Source: JAUIIK01 sp963709995 (GTDB lineage: Bacteria; Chloroflexota; Chloroflexia; Thermomicrobiales; CFX8). From it: DNA of 64,000 nucleotides. Below, in pieces: positions 1 to 9,344 of the stretch; position 1 is the stretch's first letter; every line of letters starts with the position of its first letter. The notes under the pieces are model-generated. The model was given only the letters and a program-made list of their open reading frames with translations, had not been told where the DNA came from and did no database searches. The position numbers were made by a program, and so were the translations under genes. The stretch covers positions 558,001-622,000 of the forward strand of contig CAVPYN010000002.1 of the NCBI GenBank assembly GCA_963709995.1, written 5' to 3'.

Positions 1-87
1 ATGGCTAACGACGAGGCGGTCCAGCCGTTCCCCATCTTGATCCTGCGCGGCGGTCAATCGCAGCACGAATTCGGGCGTCTGCGGCAT
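1..87 (-). CDS. RluA/RluD-family pseudouridine synthase, N-terminal fragment
   Basis: Only the first 29 codons are inside the window; the rest lies beyond the left edge. The visible peptide contains GERLDRLV, the start of the S4-like N-terminal region typical of RluA/RluD enzymes, which isomerise uridines in 23S rRNA. The ATG overlaps the stop of lspA by one base (TGATG), so the two genes are probably translationally coupled; lspA-rluD order is common in bacteria. The family call rests on a short peptide and on gene order. Confidence 0.7.
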   Translation of the reverse strand, partial: MPQTPEFVLRLTAAQDQDGERLDRLVVSH

Positions 88-656
88 CAGTCCTCGCGAG
101 CGGAGTGGAGCCCCACACCAGGATCGGGGACCCCGTCTACGGCCTCGACCCGCCTGTCTTCCAGCAGGTCGCGGAACAGCACGGCGACGAAGAGCATGAT
201 GACGCCCACCGTGATCGCGCTATCCGCGACATTGAAGGTCGGCCAATTCGGCAACTTGATAAAGTCGATGACATACCCGAGTCGAATTCTATCGATGAGA
301 TTTCCGATTGCTCCACCCAGTAGCAGTCCCAACGCAATAGCAACGATCGGGTCTTCACGCGCGCTTCGCACAAAGAAGGCCGCAAGCAATCCGATTGCCA
401 GAAATGTCGCAATTGTGAGCAATCCACTCTGACCCTGGAAGAGCCCGAAAGCGCTGCCGGTGTTGCGCACAAAGTGAAAATGCAACAGCCCGCCCAGGTA
501 TTCTGACTCAAATCGATCCCCCGCCGGCCCGAACCTGTTCCAGACGAGCCACTTGGTAATCTGGTCCAGAAGCACGACGAAGACCACGATCACACCAGCA
601 AAAAGTAGCCCCCGCCGGTGCGCCGTCACCTGATAACTCTCCAGAAGCTTTCGCAC
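87..656 (-). CDS. lspA: Lipoprotein signal peptidase (signal peptidase II)
   Basis: A 189-residue membrane aspartyl protease that removes the signal peptide from prolipoproteins after lipidation. The family signatures are all visible: NTGSAFG near residue 62, GNLIDR near 120 (first catalytic Asp) and FNVADSAI near 143 (second catalytic Asp). About four hydrophobic segments are present, starting near residue 18. The start used is GTG; a second in-frame GTG nine codons later (position 629) is an alternative, since N-terminal length varies in this family. The gene is followed directly by the rluD-like gene and is divergent from murG. Confidence 0.93.
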   Translation of the reverse strand: MRKLLESYQVTAHRRGLLFAGVIVVFVVLLDQITKWLVWNRFGPAGDRFESEYLGGLLHFHFVRNTGSAFGLFQGQSGLLTIATFLAIGLLAAFFVRSAREDPIVAIALGLLLGGAIGNLIDRIRLGYVIDFIKLPNWPTFNVADSAITVGVIMLFVAVLFRDLLEDRRVEAVDGVPDPGVGLHSARED

Positions 657-713
657 TCGAATATCATTGCCTTGCTGAGGTTCTTACGGTCGGGTAATGA
701 GAAGCAGGTCCAC

Positions 714-1868
714 TTGGAACGACAGTCTACCACGCGCCACCGGCCCCCCCTGCGTATCGTCATGACCGGCGGTGGCACGGGAGGACATATATCCCCGATT
801 GTAGCCGTGACACAGGAACTGCGATCCCGGCCACTTGACATCGAATTGATCTGGGTGGGATCGTCGACCGGGCTGGAGGCCGACGCCGCCGCGGATCTGG
901 ATATCCCATTTCACAGCGTCGCCGTTGGAAAGCTTCGACGCTACTTCTCGGCGCAAACCATTCCCGACGGGGGCAGAGTGCCTCTTGGCGTGGTCCAGAG
1001 CGTCGTGCTGCTTCGCAAACTGCGCCCATCGGTCATCTTTTCGACTGGCGGCTACGCCGGAGTCCCAGCAGTCGTCGCCGGGCGCATTCTAGGTATTCCT
1101 TCCATCACTCACGAGCAAACAGCTGTCCTTGGGCTTGCCACGAAGATAAATGCGCGCTTTTGCGACACGGTGGCCCTGTCGCACGCGTCCACCCCTCACC
1201 CGAAGACGCGCCGGTCCGCCAGGATTGTCGTAACCGGCAATCCGGTCCGGTCCTCGCTTTCTAACGGAGATCCGCAGGAGGCCGCCGGTCTGTTCGACCT
1301 CGCCGCTGACCGGCCACTGCTTTACATTACCGGTGGCGCTCAGGGGGCAAAGGCGATAAACGACGCCGTAAGCGGATGTTTGGAAGCGCTCCTGGAGATC
1401 GTCGAGATCATTCATCAAACCGGTCCCGATCAGTTCAATGGCAGCTATTCTCGCCTGGTCCATCAACGAGGACTCATCCAGCAGCAGTTGAGCGCCAGGT
1501 ACCACCCGGTCGAACGGGTTGGTCCCGAACTGGCCGGCATCTATGCGTCGGCGGCTCTCGTTCTAAGCCGTAGTGGCGCGGGCACTGTCGGGGAGCTTGC
1601 GGGCGCGGGATTGCCATCCATCCTCGTTCCCCTGCCAGGCGCGCGCGAGCAACTCGCGAACGCGCAAGTTCTGGCCTCGGATGGAGGCGCGGTTATCATC
1701 GAGCAATCCGACCTGTCGGCGCGACGCCTGGTGTCGGAGATCCAGAGTCTCATCAACGACGTTCCTCGACGCGCGCGTATGGGCAAACAGGCACGATTGC
1801 ATGCCGCCCCACAGGCAGCCAGCCTCCTGGCGGACGAAATCATCGGCGTCGCCCGTTCGCCGAAGTGA
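714..1868 (+). CDS. murG: UDP-N-acetylglucosamine--N-acetylmuramyl-(pentapeptide) transferase MurG
   Basis: A GT28 (GT-B fold) glycosyltransferase that adds GlcNAc to lipid I to make lipid II on the cytoplasmic membrane face. Visible motifs are GGGTGGH at the N-terminus, STGGYAGVPAV, ITGGAQGAK and the donor-binding stretch SRSGAGTVGELAGAGLPS. The open frame extends upstream to 618, but that would overlap the divergent lspA start. A TTG at 714 preceded by a weak AGCAGG, a CTG at 750 or an ATG at 762 are the realistic starts; 714 is chosen with low certainty. It stands alone, not in a mur/fts cluster, and is convergent with radA. Confidence 0.88.
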   Translation: MERQSTTRHRPPLRIVMTGGGTGGHISPIVAVTQELRSRPLDIELIWVGSSTGLEADAAADLDIPFHSVAVGKLRRYFSAQTIPDGGRVPLGVVQSVVLLRKLRPSVIFSTGGYAGVPAVVAGRILGIPSITHEQTAVLGLATKINARFCDTVALSHASTPHPKTRRSARIVVTGNPVRSSLSNGDPQEAAGLFDLAADRPLLYITGGAQGAKAINDAVSGCLEALLEIVEIIHQTGPDQFNGSYSRLVHQRGLIQQQLSARYHPVERVGPELAGIYASAALVLSRSGAGTVGELAGAGLPSILVPLPGAREQLANAQVLASDGGAVIIEQSDLSARRLVSEIQSLINDVPRRARMGKQARLHAAPQAASLLADEIIGVARSPK

Positions 1869-1904
1869 TTTGACGCGCAGGTCGCACGTCATTGTCGCAG
1901 CGCT

Positions 1905-3284
1905 TCAGCTTCCCTCGACCGCGAGATTGATTGCTTCCGCTACATCCGAGGCACGAGCGAGAACGAGGCCCGACGGCGGACGAGCCATCCCTCTTCCAAG
2001 CGCGGCGGGAGCGATGACCCGCTCGAAACCCAGTTTGCTAGCCTCGTTCAACCGGCGTTCAAACTGGCTCACCGACCGTAGCTCACCGGAGAGTCCGATC
2101 TCGCCAACAACCACAGTGCCGGGATGCACACGCTTCTCGCGGTAACTGGAGGCGACCGCGACCGCGACGCCGAGATCGGCGGCTGGCTCCCGAACCCGAA
2201 GCCCACCAACCACATTCACGAATATGTCCTGGTCGTTCAAACTGAGTCCGACGCGACGAGTGAGCACGGCGACGAGCATCTGTAGCCGGTTCATCTCGAA
2301 GCCATTAGCGGTCCGGCGGGCGTTCCCATATGCGGCTTCGGTGGTCAGACCCTGTACCTCGACGAGGATTGGCCTCGTGCCTTCCACGGTCACGGTAACC
2401 GCAGAACCTGCCGCGTTTCCAGCTCGTTCCTGGAGAAAAGCCGCGCTGGGATTCTCAACCTCCCGCATCCCCGATTCGACCATCTCAAAGACGCCCACCT
2501 CGTCGATCGATCCAAAGCGATTCTTGACAGCGCGCAGGATGCGATACTGGTGAAACCGCTCCCCCTCCAGGTAGAGCACCGCATCCACCATGTGTTCGAG
2601 CACACGCGGCCCAGCGATCGAACCTTCTTTCGTGACATGTCCGACGACGAACACTGCGGTGTCTCGCGTCTTGGCATATCCCATCAGACGAGCCGTACAC
2701 TCTCGCACCTGGCTGACACTCCCGGCCGCCGACGTGATTTCCGAGCTGAAAACGGTCTGAATGGAATCCACGACGATGATCGACGGTTGCAGCTTCTCGG
2801 CCGCCTCAAGCACCGCGTCGATCTCCGTCTCCGAGTAGAGATACAGTTCGCCAGAGCGAACCCCGAGTCTTTCCGCTCGCAGCTTCACCTGCTGCTCCGA
2901 CTCCTCCGCCGTGACGTACAGGACCGTCGAGCCGTCCTGTGCCATCCCACCAGCGCATTGCAGCAACAACGTCGACTTGCCGATCCCGGGATCACCCCCC
3001 ACAAGGATCAGTGAGCCCGGAACCACTCCGCCCCCGAGCACCCGGGAGACCTCACCAATTGGCACGGACCGACGCCTGATCTCAGCACTCGTGACCTCGC
3101 TCAGCACTGTTGGTCCGCTGTTCGACATCCGGCGGACGGAGCCCCCCGATCCCTTTCGTTCTGGCGCGCGTTCGATCGTCTCGACCATCGAGCCCCAGGC
3201 GTCGCACTCGGGGCACCGGCCGTAGAAGCCGCTGCTCCGATGCCCGCATTGCTGGCAAACATAGAGAGTACGAGCCTTTGCCAC
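1905..3284 (-). CDS. radA: DNA repair protein RadA
   Basis: A 459-residue RecA-like ATPase that promotes branch migration in recombinational repair. An N-terminal zinc finger (CQQCG then CPEC), the Walker A motif GGDPGIGKST, the RadA-specific KNRFG motif and a C-terminal Lon-protease-like domain (LSGELRSV region) appear in order. The GTG at 3284 is preferred because it is preceded by AGGGA at proper spacing and begins the canonical AKARTLYVC; the longer frame would run through the clpC terminator hairpin. It lies just downstream of clpC, as in many Gram-positive-type genomes. Confidence 0.95.
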   Translation of the reverse strand: MAKARTLYVCQQCGHRSSGFYGRCPECDAWGSMVETIERAPERKGSGGSVRRMSNSGPTVLSEVTSAEIRRRSVPIGEVSRVLGGGVVPGSLILVGGDPGIGKSTLLLQCAGGMAQDGSTVLYVTAEESEQQVKLRAERLGVRSGELYLYSETEIDAVLEAAEKLQPSIIVVDSIQTVFSSEITSAAGSVSQVRECTARLMGYAKTRDTAVFVVGHVTKEGSIAGPRVLEHMVDAVLYLEGERFHQYRILRAVKNRFGSIDEVGVFEMVESGMREVENPSAAFLQERAGNAAGSAVTVTVEGTRPILVEVQGLTTEAAYGNARRTANGFEMNRLQMLVAVLTRRVGLSLNDQDIFVNVVGGLRVREPAADLGVAVAVASSYREKRVHPGTVVVGEIGLSGELRSVSQFERRLNEASKLGFERVIAPAALGRGMARPPSGLVLARASDVAEAINLAVEGS

Positions 3285-3315
3285 AGCAGGTTCCCTTCGT
3301 ATGTTCGTGGGGAAA

Positions 3316-3348
3316 GAAAGGTGGGGACGCGGCGCGCCCCCACCTTTC
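3316..3348 (-). terminator. Intrinsic terminator downstream of clpC
   Basis: A perfect 11-bp inverted repeat (GAAAGGTGGGG at 3316-3326 with its complement at 3338-3348) encloses an 11-nt loop. On the minus strand it is followed by TTTCTTT. It sits 24 bp after the clpC stop and before the radA start. Confidence 0.75.
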
Positions 3349-3371
3349 AACAATCAATTACATACAGGCGG

Positions 3372-5825
3372 CTATCCTACCGGAGCGACGCCAGCAGCAG
3401 AGACAATCTTGAGAAGGTCATCCTCAACATCCACCTCTATGTGATCGCCACCAGAGAATCGGCCTTCAAGAAGACCTTCCGCAATCGGATCTTCGATAAG
3501 GTTCTGAATGATCCGCCGTAGTGGTCTTGCGCCGTACTGAGGATCGTATCCACGCTCGCCGAGAAGATCCATCGCCTCGATGGTGAATTCAATCGAGATC
3601 TCCTGCTCTTCCAACTGTTTGCGAATCCGCGCGAGTTGGAGATCGACGATCTCCCGAATCTGCGGCTGGTTGAGCGAGTGGAACACGATCACGTTGTCGA
3701 TACGATTGAGAAACTCCGGTCGGAAGACCTGTCGCAGTTGTCCGAGAACGCGCTCACGCATCGAGTCATACTGATGTCGTTCTTGCTCGTCATCACTGCC
3801 AGCGACGCCGAAGCCGAAGCCGGTGCGTTGCATGATCTGCTCCGCGCCGACGTTGGAGGTCATGATGATGATCGTGTTGCGGAAGTCGACCCGCCGGCCC
3901 TTGGCGTCTGCCAGGTTGCCATCCTCGAGAATCTGAAGGAGCATGTTGAACGCTTCTGGGTGCGCCTTCTCAATCTCGTCCAGCAAGATGACCGAATAGC
4001 TCTTGCGGCGGACCGCTTCGGTAAGCTGGCCGCCTTCTTCGTATCCAACGTATCCAGGAGGTGCGCCGACCAGCCGAGCCACGGCGTGACGCTCCATGAA
4101 CTCGCTCATATCTATCTTGATTAGCGCATCCTCGGAGCCAAACATAAACTCCGCGAGCGCTTTAGCGAGCTCGGACTTGCCGACTCCCGTCGGACCAAGG
4201 AAGATGAACGAGCCGATCGGGCGACGCGGGTCTTTGAGTCCGGCCCGGGCGCGCCGGACGGCCTTGGCAACCTGCTTGATGGCCTCTTCCTGGGCGATGA
4301 TCCGTTCGTGTAGCGCTTCCTCCATCTGCAGCAAGCGCTCGGACTCCTCAGTCGCAATCCGGGTCAGCGGGATCCCTGTCCACATAGAGACAACTTCGGC
4401 GATATCATCTTCGGACACTTCCGGCTTGTCGCTGCCCTGCTCGTCCTTCCAGTCCTTTTCGAGCTCTGAAATGCGCATCTTGAGCTTGCGCTCACGATCC
4501 CGCAGTTCAGCGGCGATCTCGAAGTCCTGGCTCGCGACGGCGCCGTCTAGCTCCGTCTGCAGGCTTTCCAGACCGCGCATGGCTTCTTTGAGACTTGGTG
4601 GTGATACCGAGCGGTACATCCGGACGCGTGACGATGCTTCGTCTATTAGATCGATGGCTTTGTCCGGCATGAACCTGTCAGTGACGTAGCGCGCCGCCAG
4701 TATTGCCGAAGCGGTCAATGCTTCATCGGTAATTGTCAGCTGGTGGTGCTCTTCGTACCGTTCCCGAATTCCGTGCAGGATCTGAATCGTTTCTTCCACG
4801 GTGGGCTCGGGCACTTGAATCGGCTGGAAGCGGCGTTCGAGGGCGGCATCGCGCTCGATATATTTTCGATATTCGTCGAGTGTCGTCGCGCCGATGGTCT
4901 GGACTTCTCCACGCGATAGCGCCGGCTTAAGGATATTCGCGGCATCTACCGCGCCTTCCGCCGCTCCCGCTCCGACCAACGTATGAAGCTCGTCGATAAA
5001 CAGGATTGTCCCGGTCTCCTTGACTTCGCCGACAATCGTCTTTAGCCGTTCCTCGAATTCGCCTCGATACTTGGTTCCAGCCACGAGCGCGCCGATGTCA
5101 AGCGCCACCAAACGCTTGTTCTGCAGCGGCTCCGGGACCTCGCTATCGATAATTCGCTGGGCCAGCCCCTCGACGATCGCAGTCTTGCCAACTCCCGGCT
5201 CACCGATCAACGCCGGATTGTTCTTCGTCCGGCGTGAAAGAATCTGCATGACCCGTTCGATTTCCGTCTCGCGCCCAACGATCGGGTCGAGCTGGTTTTG
5301 ACGGGCCGCCTCGGTGAGATCGAAGCCGAGCGCGTCCAGATAGGGAGTCTTCGCTGCCTGCTTCTGCTGCTGGTAGCCCTGATTCTGGCTCACCACCTGC
5401 ATGACCTGCGCGCGTACTTTCTCAAGATTCACGCCGAGACTCTCAAGGACCCCTGCGGCAATGCCCTCGCCTTCGCGAACAAGACCGAGCAGCAAGTGTT
5501 CAGTCCCGATGTAGTGATGGTTCAGCCGTCGCGCCTCGTCCACAGCCAACTCAATGACTTTCTTCGCCCGCGGAGTGAGGCCAATTTCTCCAGTTACGCC
5601 GGAGTCGCCGCGACCGATAATGAACTCAACAGCCGAGCGCACCTTTGTGAGCTGCACGCCCATATTGCTAAGCACCCTGGCGGCGACGCCGTCACCCTCC
5701 CGCACCAGACCAAGCAGCAAATGCTCGGTCCCGATGTAGTTATGGTTGAAGCGCTGCGCCTCCTCCTGAGCAAGCGTCAGGACTTTGCGGGCTCGTTCTG
5801 TAAATTTCTCGAATTTGTCAGCCAT
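3372..5825 (-). CDS. clpC: ATP-dependent Clp protease ATP-binding subunit ClpC
   Basis: An 817-residue class I Hsp100 unfoldase that feeds substrates to ClpP. Two Clp-N repeats occupy roughly residues 1-145. They are followed by AAA+ module 1 (Walker A GEPGVGKTA near 215), a middle region with a UVR-like motif (around residues 405-445) that marks ClpC rather than ClpA or ClpB, and AAA+ module 2 (GPTGVGKSE near 540). The ATG at 5825 starts the standard MADKFEKFTERARKV N-terminus, so the 22-residue upstream extension is discarded. No mcsA/mcsB/ctsR genes accompany it and no CIRCE element is visible upstream. Confidence 0.96.
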   Translation of the reverse strand: MADKFEKFTERARKVLTLAQEEAQRFNHNYIGTEHLLLGLVREGDGVAARVLSNMGVQLTKVRSAVEFIIGRGDSGVTGEIGLTPRAKKVIELAVDEARRLNHHYIGTEHLLLGLVREGEGIAAGVLESLGVNLEKVRAQVMQVVSQNQGYQQQKQAAKTPYLDALGFDLTEAARQNQLDPIVGRETEIERVMQILSRRTKNNPALIGEPGVGKTAIVEGLAQRIIDSEVPEPLQNKRLVALDIGALVAGTKYRGEFEERLKTIVGEVKETGTILFIDELHTLVGAGAAEGAVDAANILKPALSRGEVQTIGATTLDEYRKYIERDAALERRFQPIQVPEPTVEETIQILHGIRERYEEHHQLTITDEALTASAILAARYVTDRFMPDKAIDLIDEASSRVRMYRSVSPPSLKEAMRGLESLQTELDGAVASQDFEIAAELRDRERKLKMRISELEKDWKDEQGSDKPEVSEDDIAEVVSMWTGIPLTRIATEESERLLQMEEALHERIIAQEEAIKQVAKAVRRARAGLKDPRRPIGSFIFLGPTGVGKSELAKALAEFMFGSEDALIKIDMSEFMERHAVARLVGAPPGYVGYEEGGQLTEAVRRKSYSVILLDEIEKAHPEAFNMLLQILEDGNLADAKGRRVDFRNTIIIMTSNVGAEQIMQRTGFGFGVAGSDDEQERHQYDSMRERVLGQLRQVFRPEFLNRIDNVIVFHSLNQPQIREIVDLQLARIRKQLEEQEISIEFTIEAMDLLGERGYDPQYGARPLRRIIQNLIEDPIAEGLLEGRFSGGDHIEVDVEDDLLKIVSAAGVAPVG

Positions 5826-5889
5826 AGCCGTCTCTCCAACGGATACGATGACACCGCCGTGTAGACAGTGTGCCATATCGGGTCTGTCC

Positions 5890-5917
5890 ATCTTATCTCA
5901 AAACCGGGGATCTTGAA
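5890..5917 (-). promoter_or_regulatory. Candidate sigma-70-type promoter for clpC
   Basis: TTCAAG (-35, at 5912-5917) and TAAGAT (-10, at 5890-5895), read on the minus strand with a 16-bp spacer, lie about 60 bp upstream of the clpC ATG. The boxes are imperfect and this was found by eye. Confidence 0.3.
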
Positions 5918-6052
5918 CCCCTTTCCTGAGACTTACTGGAGACGCGATCTGGTGCGCAGGCGGCGCGATTGTCAGCGCCCCGATGCGGTGCCTTTGAATA
6001 CTCGTATTATGCGTACTAGCGGCAGCTAATTGCGAGGATTTCTCAAGTGTCC

Positions 6053-6079
6053 GCCGGGCTCCAGTACTTGAAGCCCGGC
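6053..6079 (-). terminator. Hairpin after rpsA, possible terminator
   Basis: An 8-bp perfect inverted repeat (GCCGGGCT / AGCCCGGC) with an 11-nt loop lies about 24 bp downstream of the rpsA stop. There is no clear U-tract, so termination is uncertain. The rest of the gap between rpsA and clpC holds only the clpC promoter candidate. Confidence 0.4.
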
Positions 6080-6102
6080 GAAAGCGCCATGAAGGTTGCA
6101 GA

Positions 6103-7560
6103 CTATGACGCTGGTGCGTCCTCTTCTGCTTCACTCAAAGCAACAGTTTCTTCGGCGGCTGCTTCATCGCTCGGCGGAACATCAGTTTCATCCTCGGCGA
6201 CAGCTACCGATCCGCCTTCCTCTATCTCATCAGTCTCTTCGACCTCATCAATAGCTTCGTCATCCGAAACCACGAACTCGTCATCAGGTTCCAGGGTCAC
6301 TTCGTTGTGCTCCGGCGCAAGTTCCACCGCCATGAGCTGATGCTTCAACTCGACGTACTCCGGACCCAGCGCCAGCGCCACCTCTTCGTCAGTTGCTTCA
6401 AGACCTCGCCGCAGGCTGAGGCCCATTCTGCGCCTGGCGGGATCGATCCTGATGATCCTCAGGATCAGCTCTTGCCCCTCCTGGACAAGCTGTCGCGGAT
6501 GCTCGACACGCTCTTCCGAAAGCTCGGACACGTGAACGAGACCCTCGATGCCGTCTTCGATGCGTGCAAACGCACCAAAGTTCGCCAGCTGGGTAACGGT
6601 GCCGAGAACCAACTGGTTGACCTCGTACTTCGTGGCGACCCAGCTCCACGGCTCCGGCTGCGTACGCTTGATCGACAACGCGATCTTCCGCTCGTCGGAG
6701 TTGATTCCCAGAACATACACGTCAATCTCGTCGCCAATCGACAGGACTTCGCTCGGATGCTTTACGCGGCTCCAGGAAAGCTCGGACAGGTGAACAAGTC
6801 CATCCGCCCCGCCGACATCGACAAATGCTCCGAAATCACAAATGCTTGAGACTCGCCCTCGTCGAACTTCACCTTCGGTAAGTTCTTCGATGAGTTTCTC
6901 TTTCATCTCGTCGCGCCGCTCCTGCAGAGCCTGCCGCTCGGAGAGAATGAGCCGGTTTCGATTGCGATTGATCTCGATGATCTTGAGCTGCAGCGTCCGG
7001 CCGATCAGCCTCGCCATCTCGGCCTGCTTTTGCTGCTCATCTCCGGTGGTAATCTCGGTTACCTGAGATGCGGGCACAAAACCGCGCACGCCATCGAGGT
7101 TCACCAGTAGACCACCCTTGTTGTAGTTGACAACCTCAGCCTCGATGACATCGTTACTGTCATAGCGTTCCTGAAGGTTGCGCCAACTCTTCTCCTGGCG
7201 GGCACGATCGATCGAAAGGCCGATAATCCCGTCAGGGCTCTCGGGCTGGGTGACGAACACCAGCACCCTGTCTCCGATTGCCAGCTCGGCAAACTCATCC
7301 TCGCTCAATGTTGAAAAGTCGCGAGATGAGATCACCCCTTCGGATTTTGACCCGATATCAACCAGAAGTTCGTCCCGGTCCTTGCGAGTAATCGTCCCGT
7401 CAATGACATCGCCGAATTGCGGTGCGCGGAACTCATACTCCGGCGCGGAGAGCATCTCCTCCATCAAGACCCGCCCGGGGCTTTGCGTTTCTGTAGCGTT
7501 TTCCAATGTGGATCTATCTCCCTTGGGATCTTCCGGCGGCACTTCTGCTCGGCCCGCCAC
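6103..7560 (-). CDS. rpsA: S1 RNA-binding domain protein (30S ribosomal protein S1)
   Basis: A 485-residue protein with four S1 (OB-fold) domains, approximately at residues 47-115, 135-205, 222-290 and 305-375, then a long acidic Glu/Asp-rich tail. Domains 3 and 4 carry the classical signatures, for example VHLSELSW and VHVSELSEERV. Four-domain S1 proteins of this type are normal in Chloroflexi and Actinobacteria and bind mRNA during initiation. The GTG start is preceded by GGAAGAG. Transcription probably comes from the consensus-like promoter at 7634-7663. Confidence 0.9.
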   Translation of the reverse strand: MAGRAEVPPEDPKGDRSTLENATETQSPGRVLMEEMLSAPEYEFRAPQFGDVIDGTITRKDRDELLVDIGSKSEGVISSRDFSTLSEDEFAELAIGDRVLVFVTQPESPDGIIGLSIDRARQEKSWRNLQERYDSNDVIEAEVVNYNKGGLLVNLDGVRGFVPASQVTEITTGDEQQKQAEMARLIGRTLQLKIIEINRNRNRLILSERQALQERRDEMKEKLIEELTEGEVRRGRVSSICDFGAFVDVGGADGLVHLSELSWSRVKHPSEVLSIGDEIDVYVLGINSDERKIALSIKRTQPEPWSWVATKYEVNQLVLGTVTQLANFGAFARIEDGIEGLVHVSELSEERVEHPRQLVQEGQELILRIIRIDPARRRMGLSLRRGLEATDEEVALALGPEYVELKHQLMAVELAPEHNEVTLEPDDEFVVSDDEAIDEVEETDEIEEGGSVAVAEDETDVPPSDEAAAEETVALSEAEEDAPAS

Positions 7561-7633
7561 CCGTCTCTTCCGTCATTCAGTTCCGGCGTCATCGCGCAGC
7601 GTCGCACGCTCGGCGGATAACTGCCCTGCAACC

Positions 7634-7663
7634 ATTATAGTACCCGTTCCAAGGATCGGGCAA
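7634..7663 (-). promoter_or_regulatory. Strong sigma-70-like promoter for rpsA
   Basis: On the minus strand TTGCCC (7658-7663) and a perfect TATAAT (7634-7639) are separated by 18 bp. The predicted transcript would have a leader of about 65 nt before the rpsA GTG. It is one of the best promoter matches in the window. Confidence 0.6.
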
Positions 7664-7665
7664 CG

Positions 7666-7695
7666 AACAGGCACGGCCCCAGAGCCGCGCCTGTT
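7666..7695 (-). terminator. Possible terminator hairpin after the aminotransferase gene
   Basis: AACAGGC (7666-7672) pairs with GCCTGTT (7689-7695), and an inner GGC/GCC stem lies within the loop. It sits 22 bp beyond the aminotransferase stop. No U-run follows on the minus strand, so this is a weak call. Confidence 0.3.
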
Positions 7696-7717
7696 ATCAT
7701 CTGGCCTCGAACTGCAG

Positions 7718-8824
7718 CTAGCTGGCGATCGCCGGCACGTGCTCCAGCACGTCATCGAGCGCCTCAAGAGTGCGTTCAAGTTCCGGCTGGTGAGTCCAGC
7801 CCATGTGGCCGATCCGGATCGCCCGATTGCGCATGTGGCCCTGACCAGTGGCGATATAGATACCATGACGTTCGATCAACGCCGTCTGGATCTCGTCCGC
7901 CGTAGTGCCGTCCGGCGTCCAGGCGACAGTCACGGTCGGCGACCAGTATCCTTCTTCGGCTACAAGCTCGAATCCCAGGTTAACAAGCCCATCCCTGGTG
8001 AACTTCGCCAATTCATTGTGGCGCTTGTAGAGGTTCTGGAGGCCCTCAGTTTCGATCATGTCGCAAGCCGCCTTCAGCCCGAACAACAAGCTTACTGGCG
8101 CAGTCGATGGTGTTGACCCACCCCGAGCCGCTTCACGAATGCGATCGAAATCAAGGAGAAACCGGGGGTATGACGCCGTCCCGGTCACGTCCCAGATGCG
8201 GCTGCCAATCCCGATGATTGAAAGACCGGGAGGACACATGAACGCCTTCTGGGAACCGGTGAAGATAACATCGCAATTCCATTCGTCCATCATCACTGGC
8301 GCGCCCGCCGCCCCGGAAACCGAGTCGGCGACGAACATCGCTCCGTGGTTGCGAACTATCTCCCCGATCTGTTTCATCGGATTGAGCACACCCGTCGAAG
8401 TCTCATTGTGGACAACTTGAACGAACTTCGTCTCCGGATGCTGTTCGAGCGCCGAGGCAATCTCATCCGGGTCAACCGGCATCCCCCACTCGGTGTCGAG
8501 GCGAACTACGTTGAGCCCAAAGCGCTCCGCGACATCGACAAACCTCACGCCAAAATTGCCGTTTACGGCGGCGATTACCGTGTCGCCGGGAGATGTGGTG
8601 TTGACAATCGATGCCTCCCAGCCCGTCGAACCGGTGCCAGCGATCACAAAGACATCGTCGTCTGTATTGAAGATTCGTTTAAGGGAGGCCAGGAGCCCTT
8701 CAAACATTTCACCGAAAGCAGCGCTGCGGTGGGGGATGATAGGCTGGCTCATCGCCTCCATGACTTCAGGCGGAACTGGTGTGGGCCCGGGAATCCGAAG
8801 ATTCGTGGGATCGGTCAGTACCAT
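7718..8824 (-). CDS. Class V aminotransferase (alanine-glyoxylate / serine-pyruvate type)
   Basis: A 368-residue PLP enzyme of fold type I. The N-terminus (IPGPTPVPPEVMEAM) and the PLP-lysine context FTGSQKAFMCPPGL match the serine-pyruvate/alanine-glyoxylate aminotransferase branch. It likely transfers an amino group to glyoxylate or a related 2-oxo acid in the cytoplasm; the exact substrate cannot be read. It is the last gene of a tightly spaced minus-strand series, 15 bp after the phosphodiesterase gene. Confidence 0.88.
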   Translation of the reverse strand: MVLTDPTNLRIPGPTPVPPEVMEAMSQPIIPHRSAAFGEMFEGLLASLKRIFNTDDDVFVIAGTGSTGWEASIVNTTSPGDTVIAAVNGNFGVRFVDVAERFGLNVVRLDTEWGMPVDPDEIASALEQHPETKFVQVVHNETSTGVLNPMKQIGEIVRNHGAMFVADSVSGAAGAPVMMDEWNCDVIFTGSQKAFMCPPGLSIIGIGSRIWDVTGTASYPRFLLDFDRIREAARGGSTPSTAPVSLLFGLKAACDMIETEGLQNLYKRHNELAKFTRDGLVNLGFELVAEEGYWSPTVTVAWTPDGTTADEIQTALIERHGIYIATGQGHMRNRAIRIGHMGWTHQPELERTLEALDDVLEHVPAIAS

Positions 8825-8839
8825 GTAGCGGCACTCCTT

Positions 8840-9343
8840 CTACGTCAACTCAAAATGAGTAACCGAAAGCTCGTCGTCAATCGTCATGATCGCATATGTT
8901 CGGGCCGGGGCGCGACGGCGCTGGCTTGGAGATCCTGGATTGATCATCAGCATGCCGTCAACTCGAGAGCAATCAGGTAAATGACTGTGTCCATAAACGA
9001 CACAATCGGCCGACCCTTTCATCTGGCGATACGCCACCTCCCGCGCTGGACCCGGTCCACCGTGCCCGTGTAACAGGCCCAGCCGCCACCGGCCAACGCT
9101 GAGGTGCCGTTCGGCTGGAAGTGCAGTCACAACCTGAATGTCGTCGTTGTTTCCAGCCACGCCCAACACGTCGCCAATTCCCTCGAGACGTCTCAACACC
9201 GCCATCGTCGTGACGTCGCCCGCATGCAGAATCGCATCGCAGCCATCGAGCCCGCGCAACAGTTGACCGACGATTCCAGTGTCTGGGACGACTTGCCAAT
9301 GCGTATCGGCAAGGAGCCCGAGACGCGCTGGTACGTCAATCAC
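8840..9343 (-). CDS. YfcE/MJ0936-type metallophosphoesterase
   Basis: A 167-residue calcineurin-like phosphoesterase. Metal-binding motifs appear in the expected order: LADTHW (D-x-H), HAGDVT, GNND, LHGHG and YGHSHLPD. The small size and motif spacing match the YfcE/MJ0936 family, which hydrolyses phosphodiesters with Mn or similar metals. The GTG start at 9343 lies one base after the stop of the upstream DapA-like gene, implying translational coupling. The longer frame would overlap that gene and is rejected. Confidence 0.85.
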   Translation of the reverse strand: MIDVPARLGLLADTHWQVVPDTGIVGQLLRGLDGCDAILHAGDVTTMAVLRRLEGIGDVLGVAGNNDDIQVVTALPAERHLSVGRWRLGLLHGHGGPGPAREVAYRQMKGSADCVVYGHSHLPDCSRVDGMLMINPGSPSQRRRAPARTYAIMTIDDELSVTHFELT

Positions 9344-9344
9344 T

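Noticed and set aside
5898..6134. 78-codon minus-strand frame between rpsA and clpC
   Set aside because: It overlaps the rpsA end and the candidate clpC promoter, is rich in Arg/Ser/His and resembles no family.
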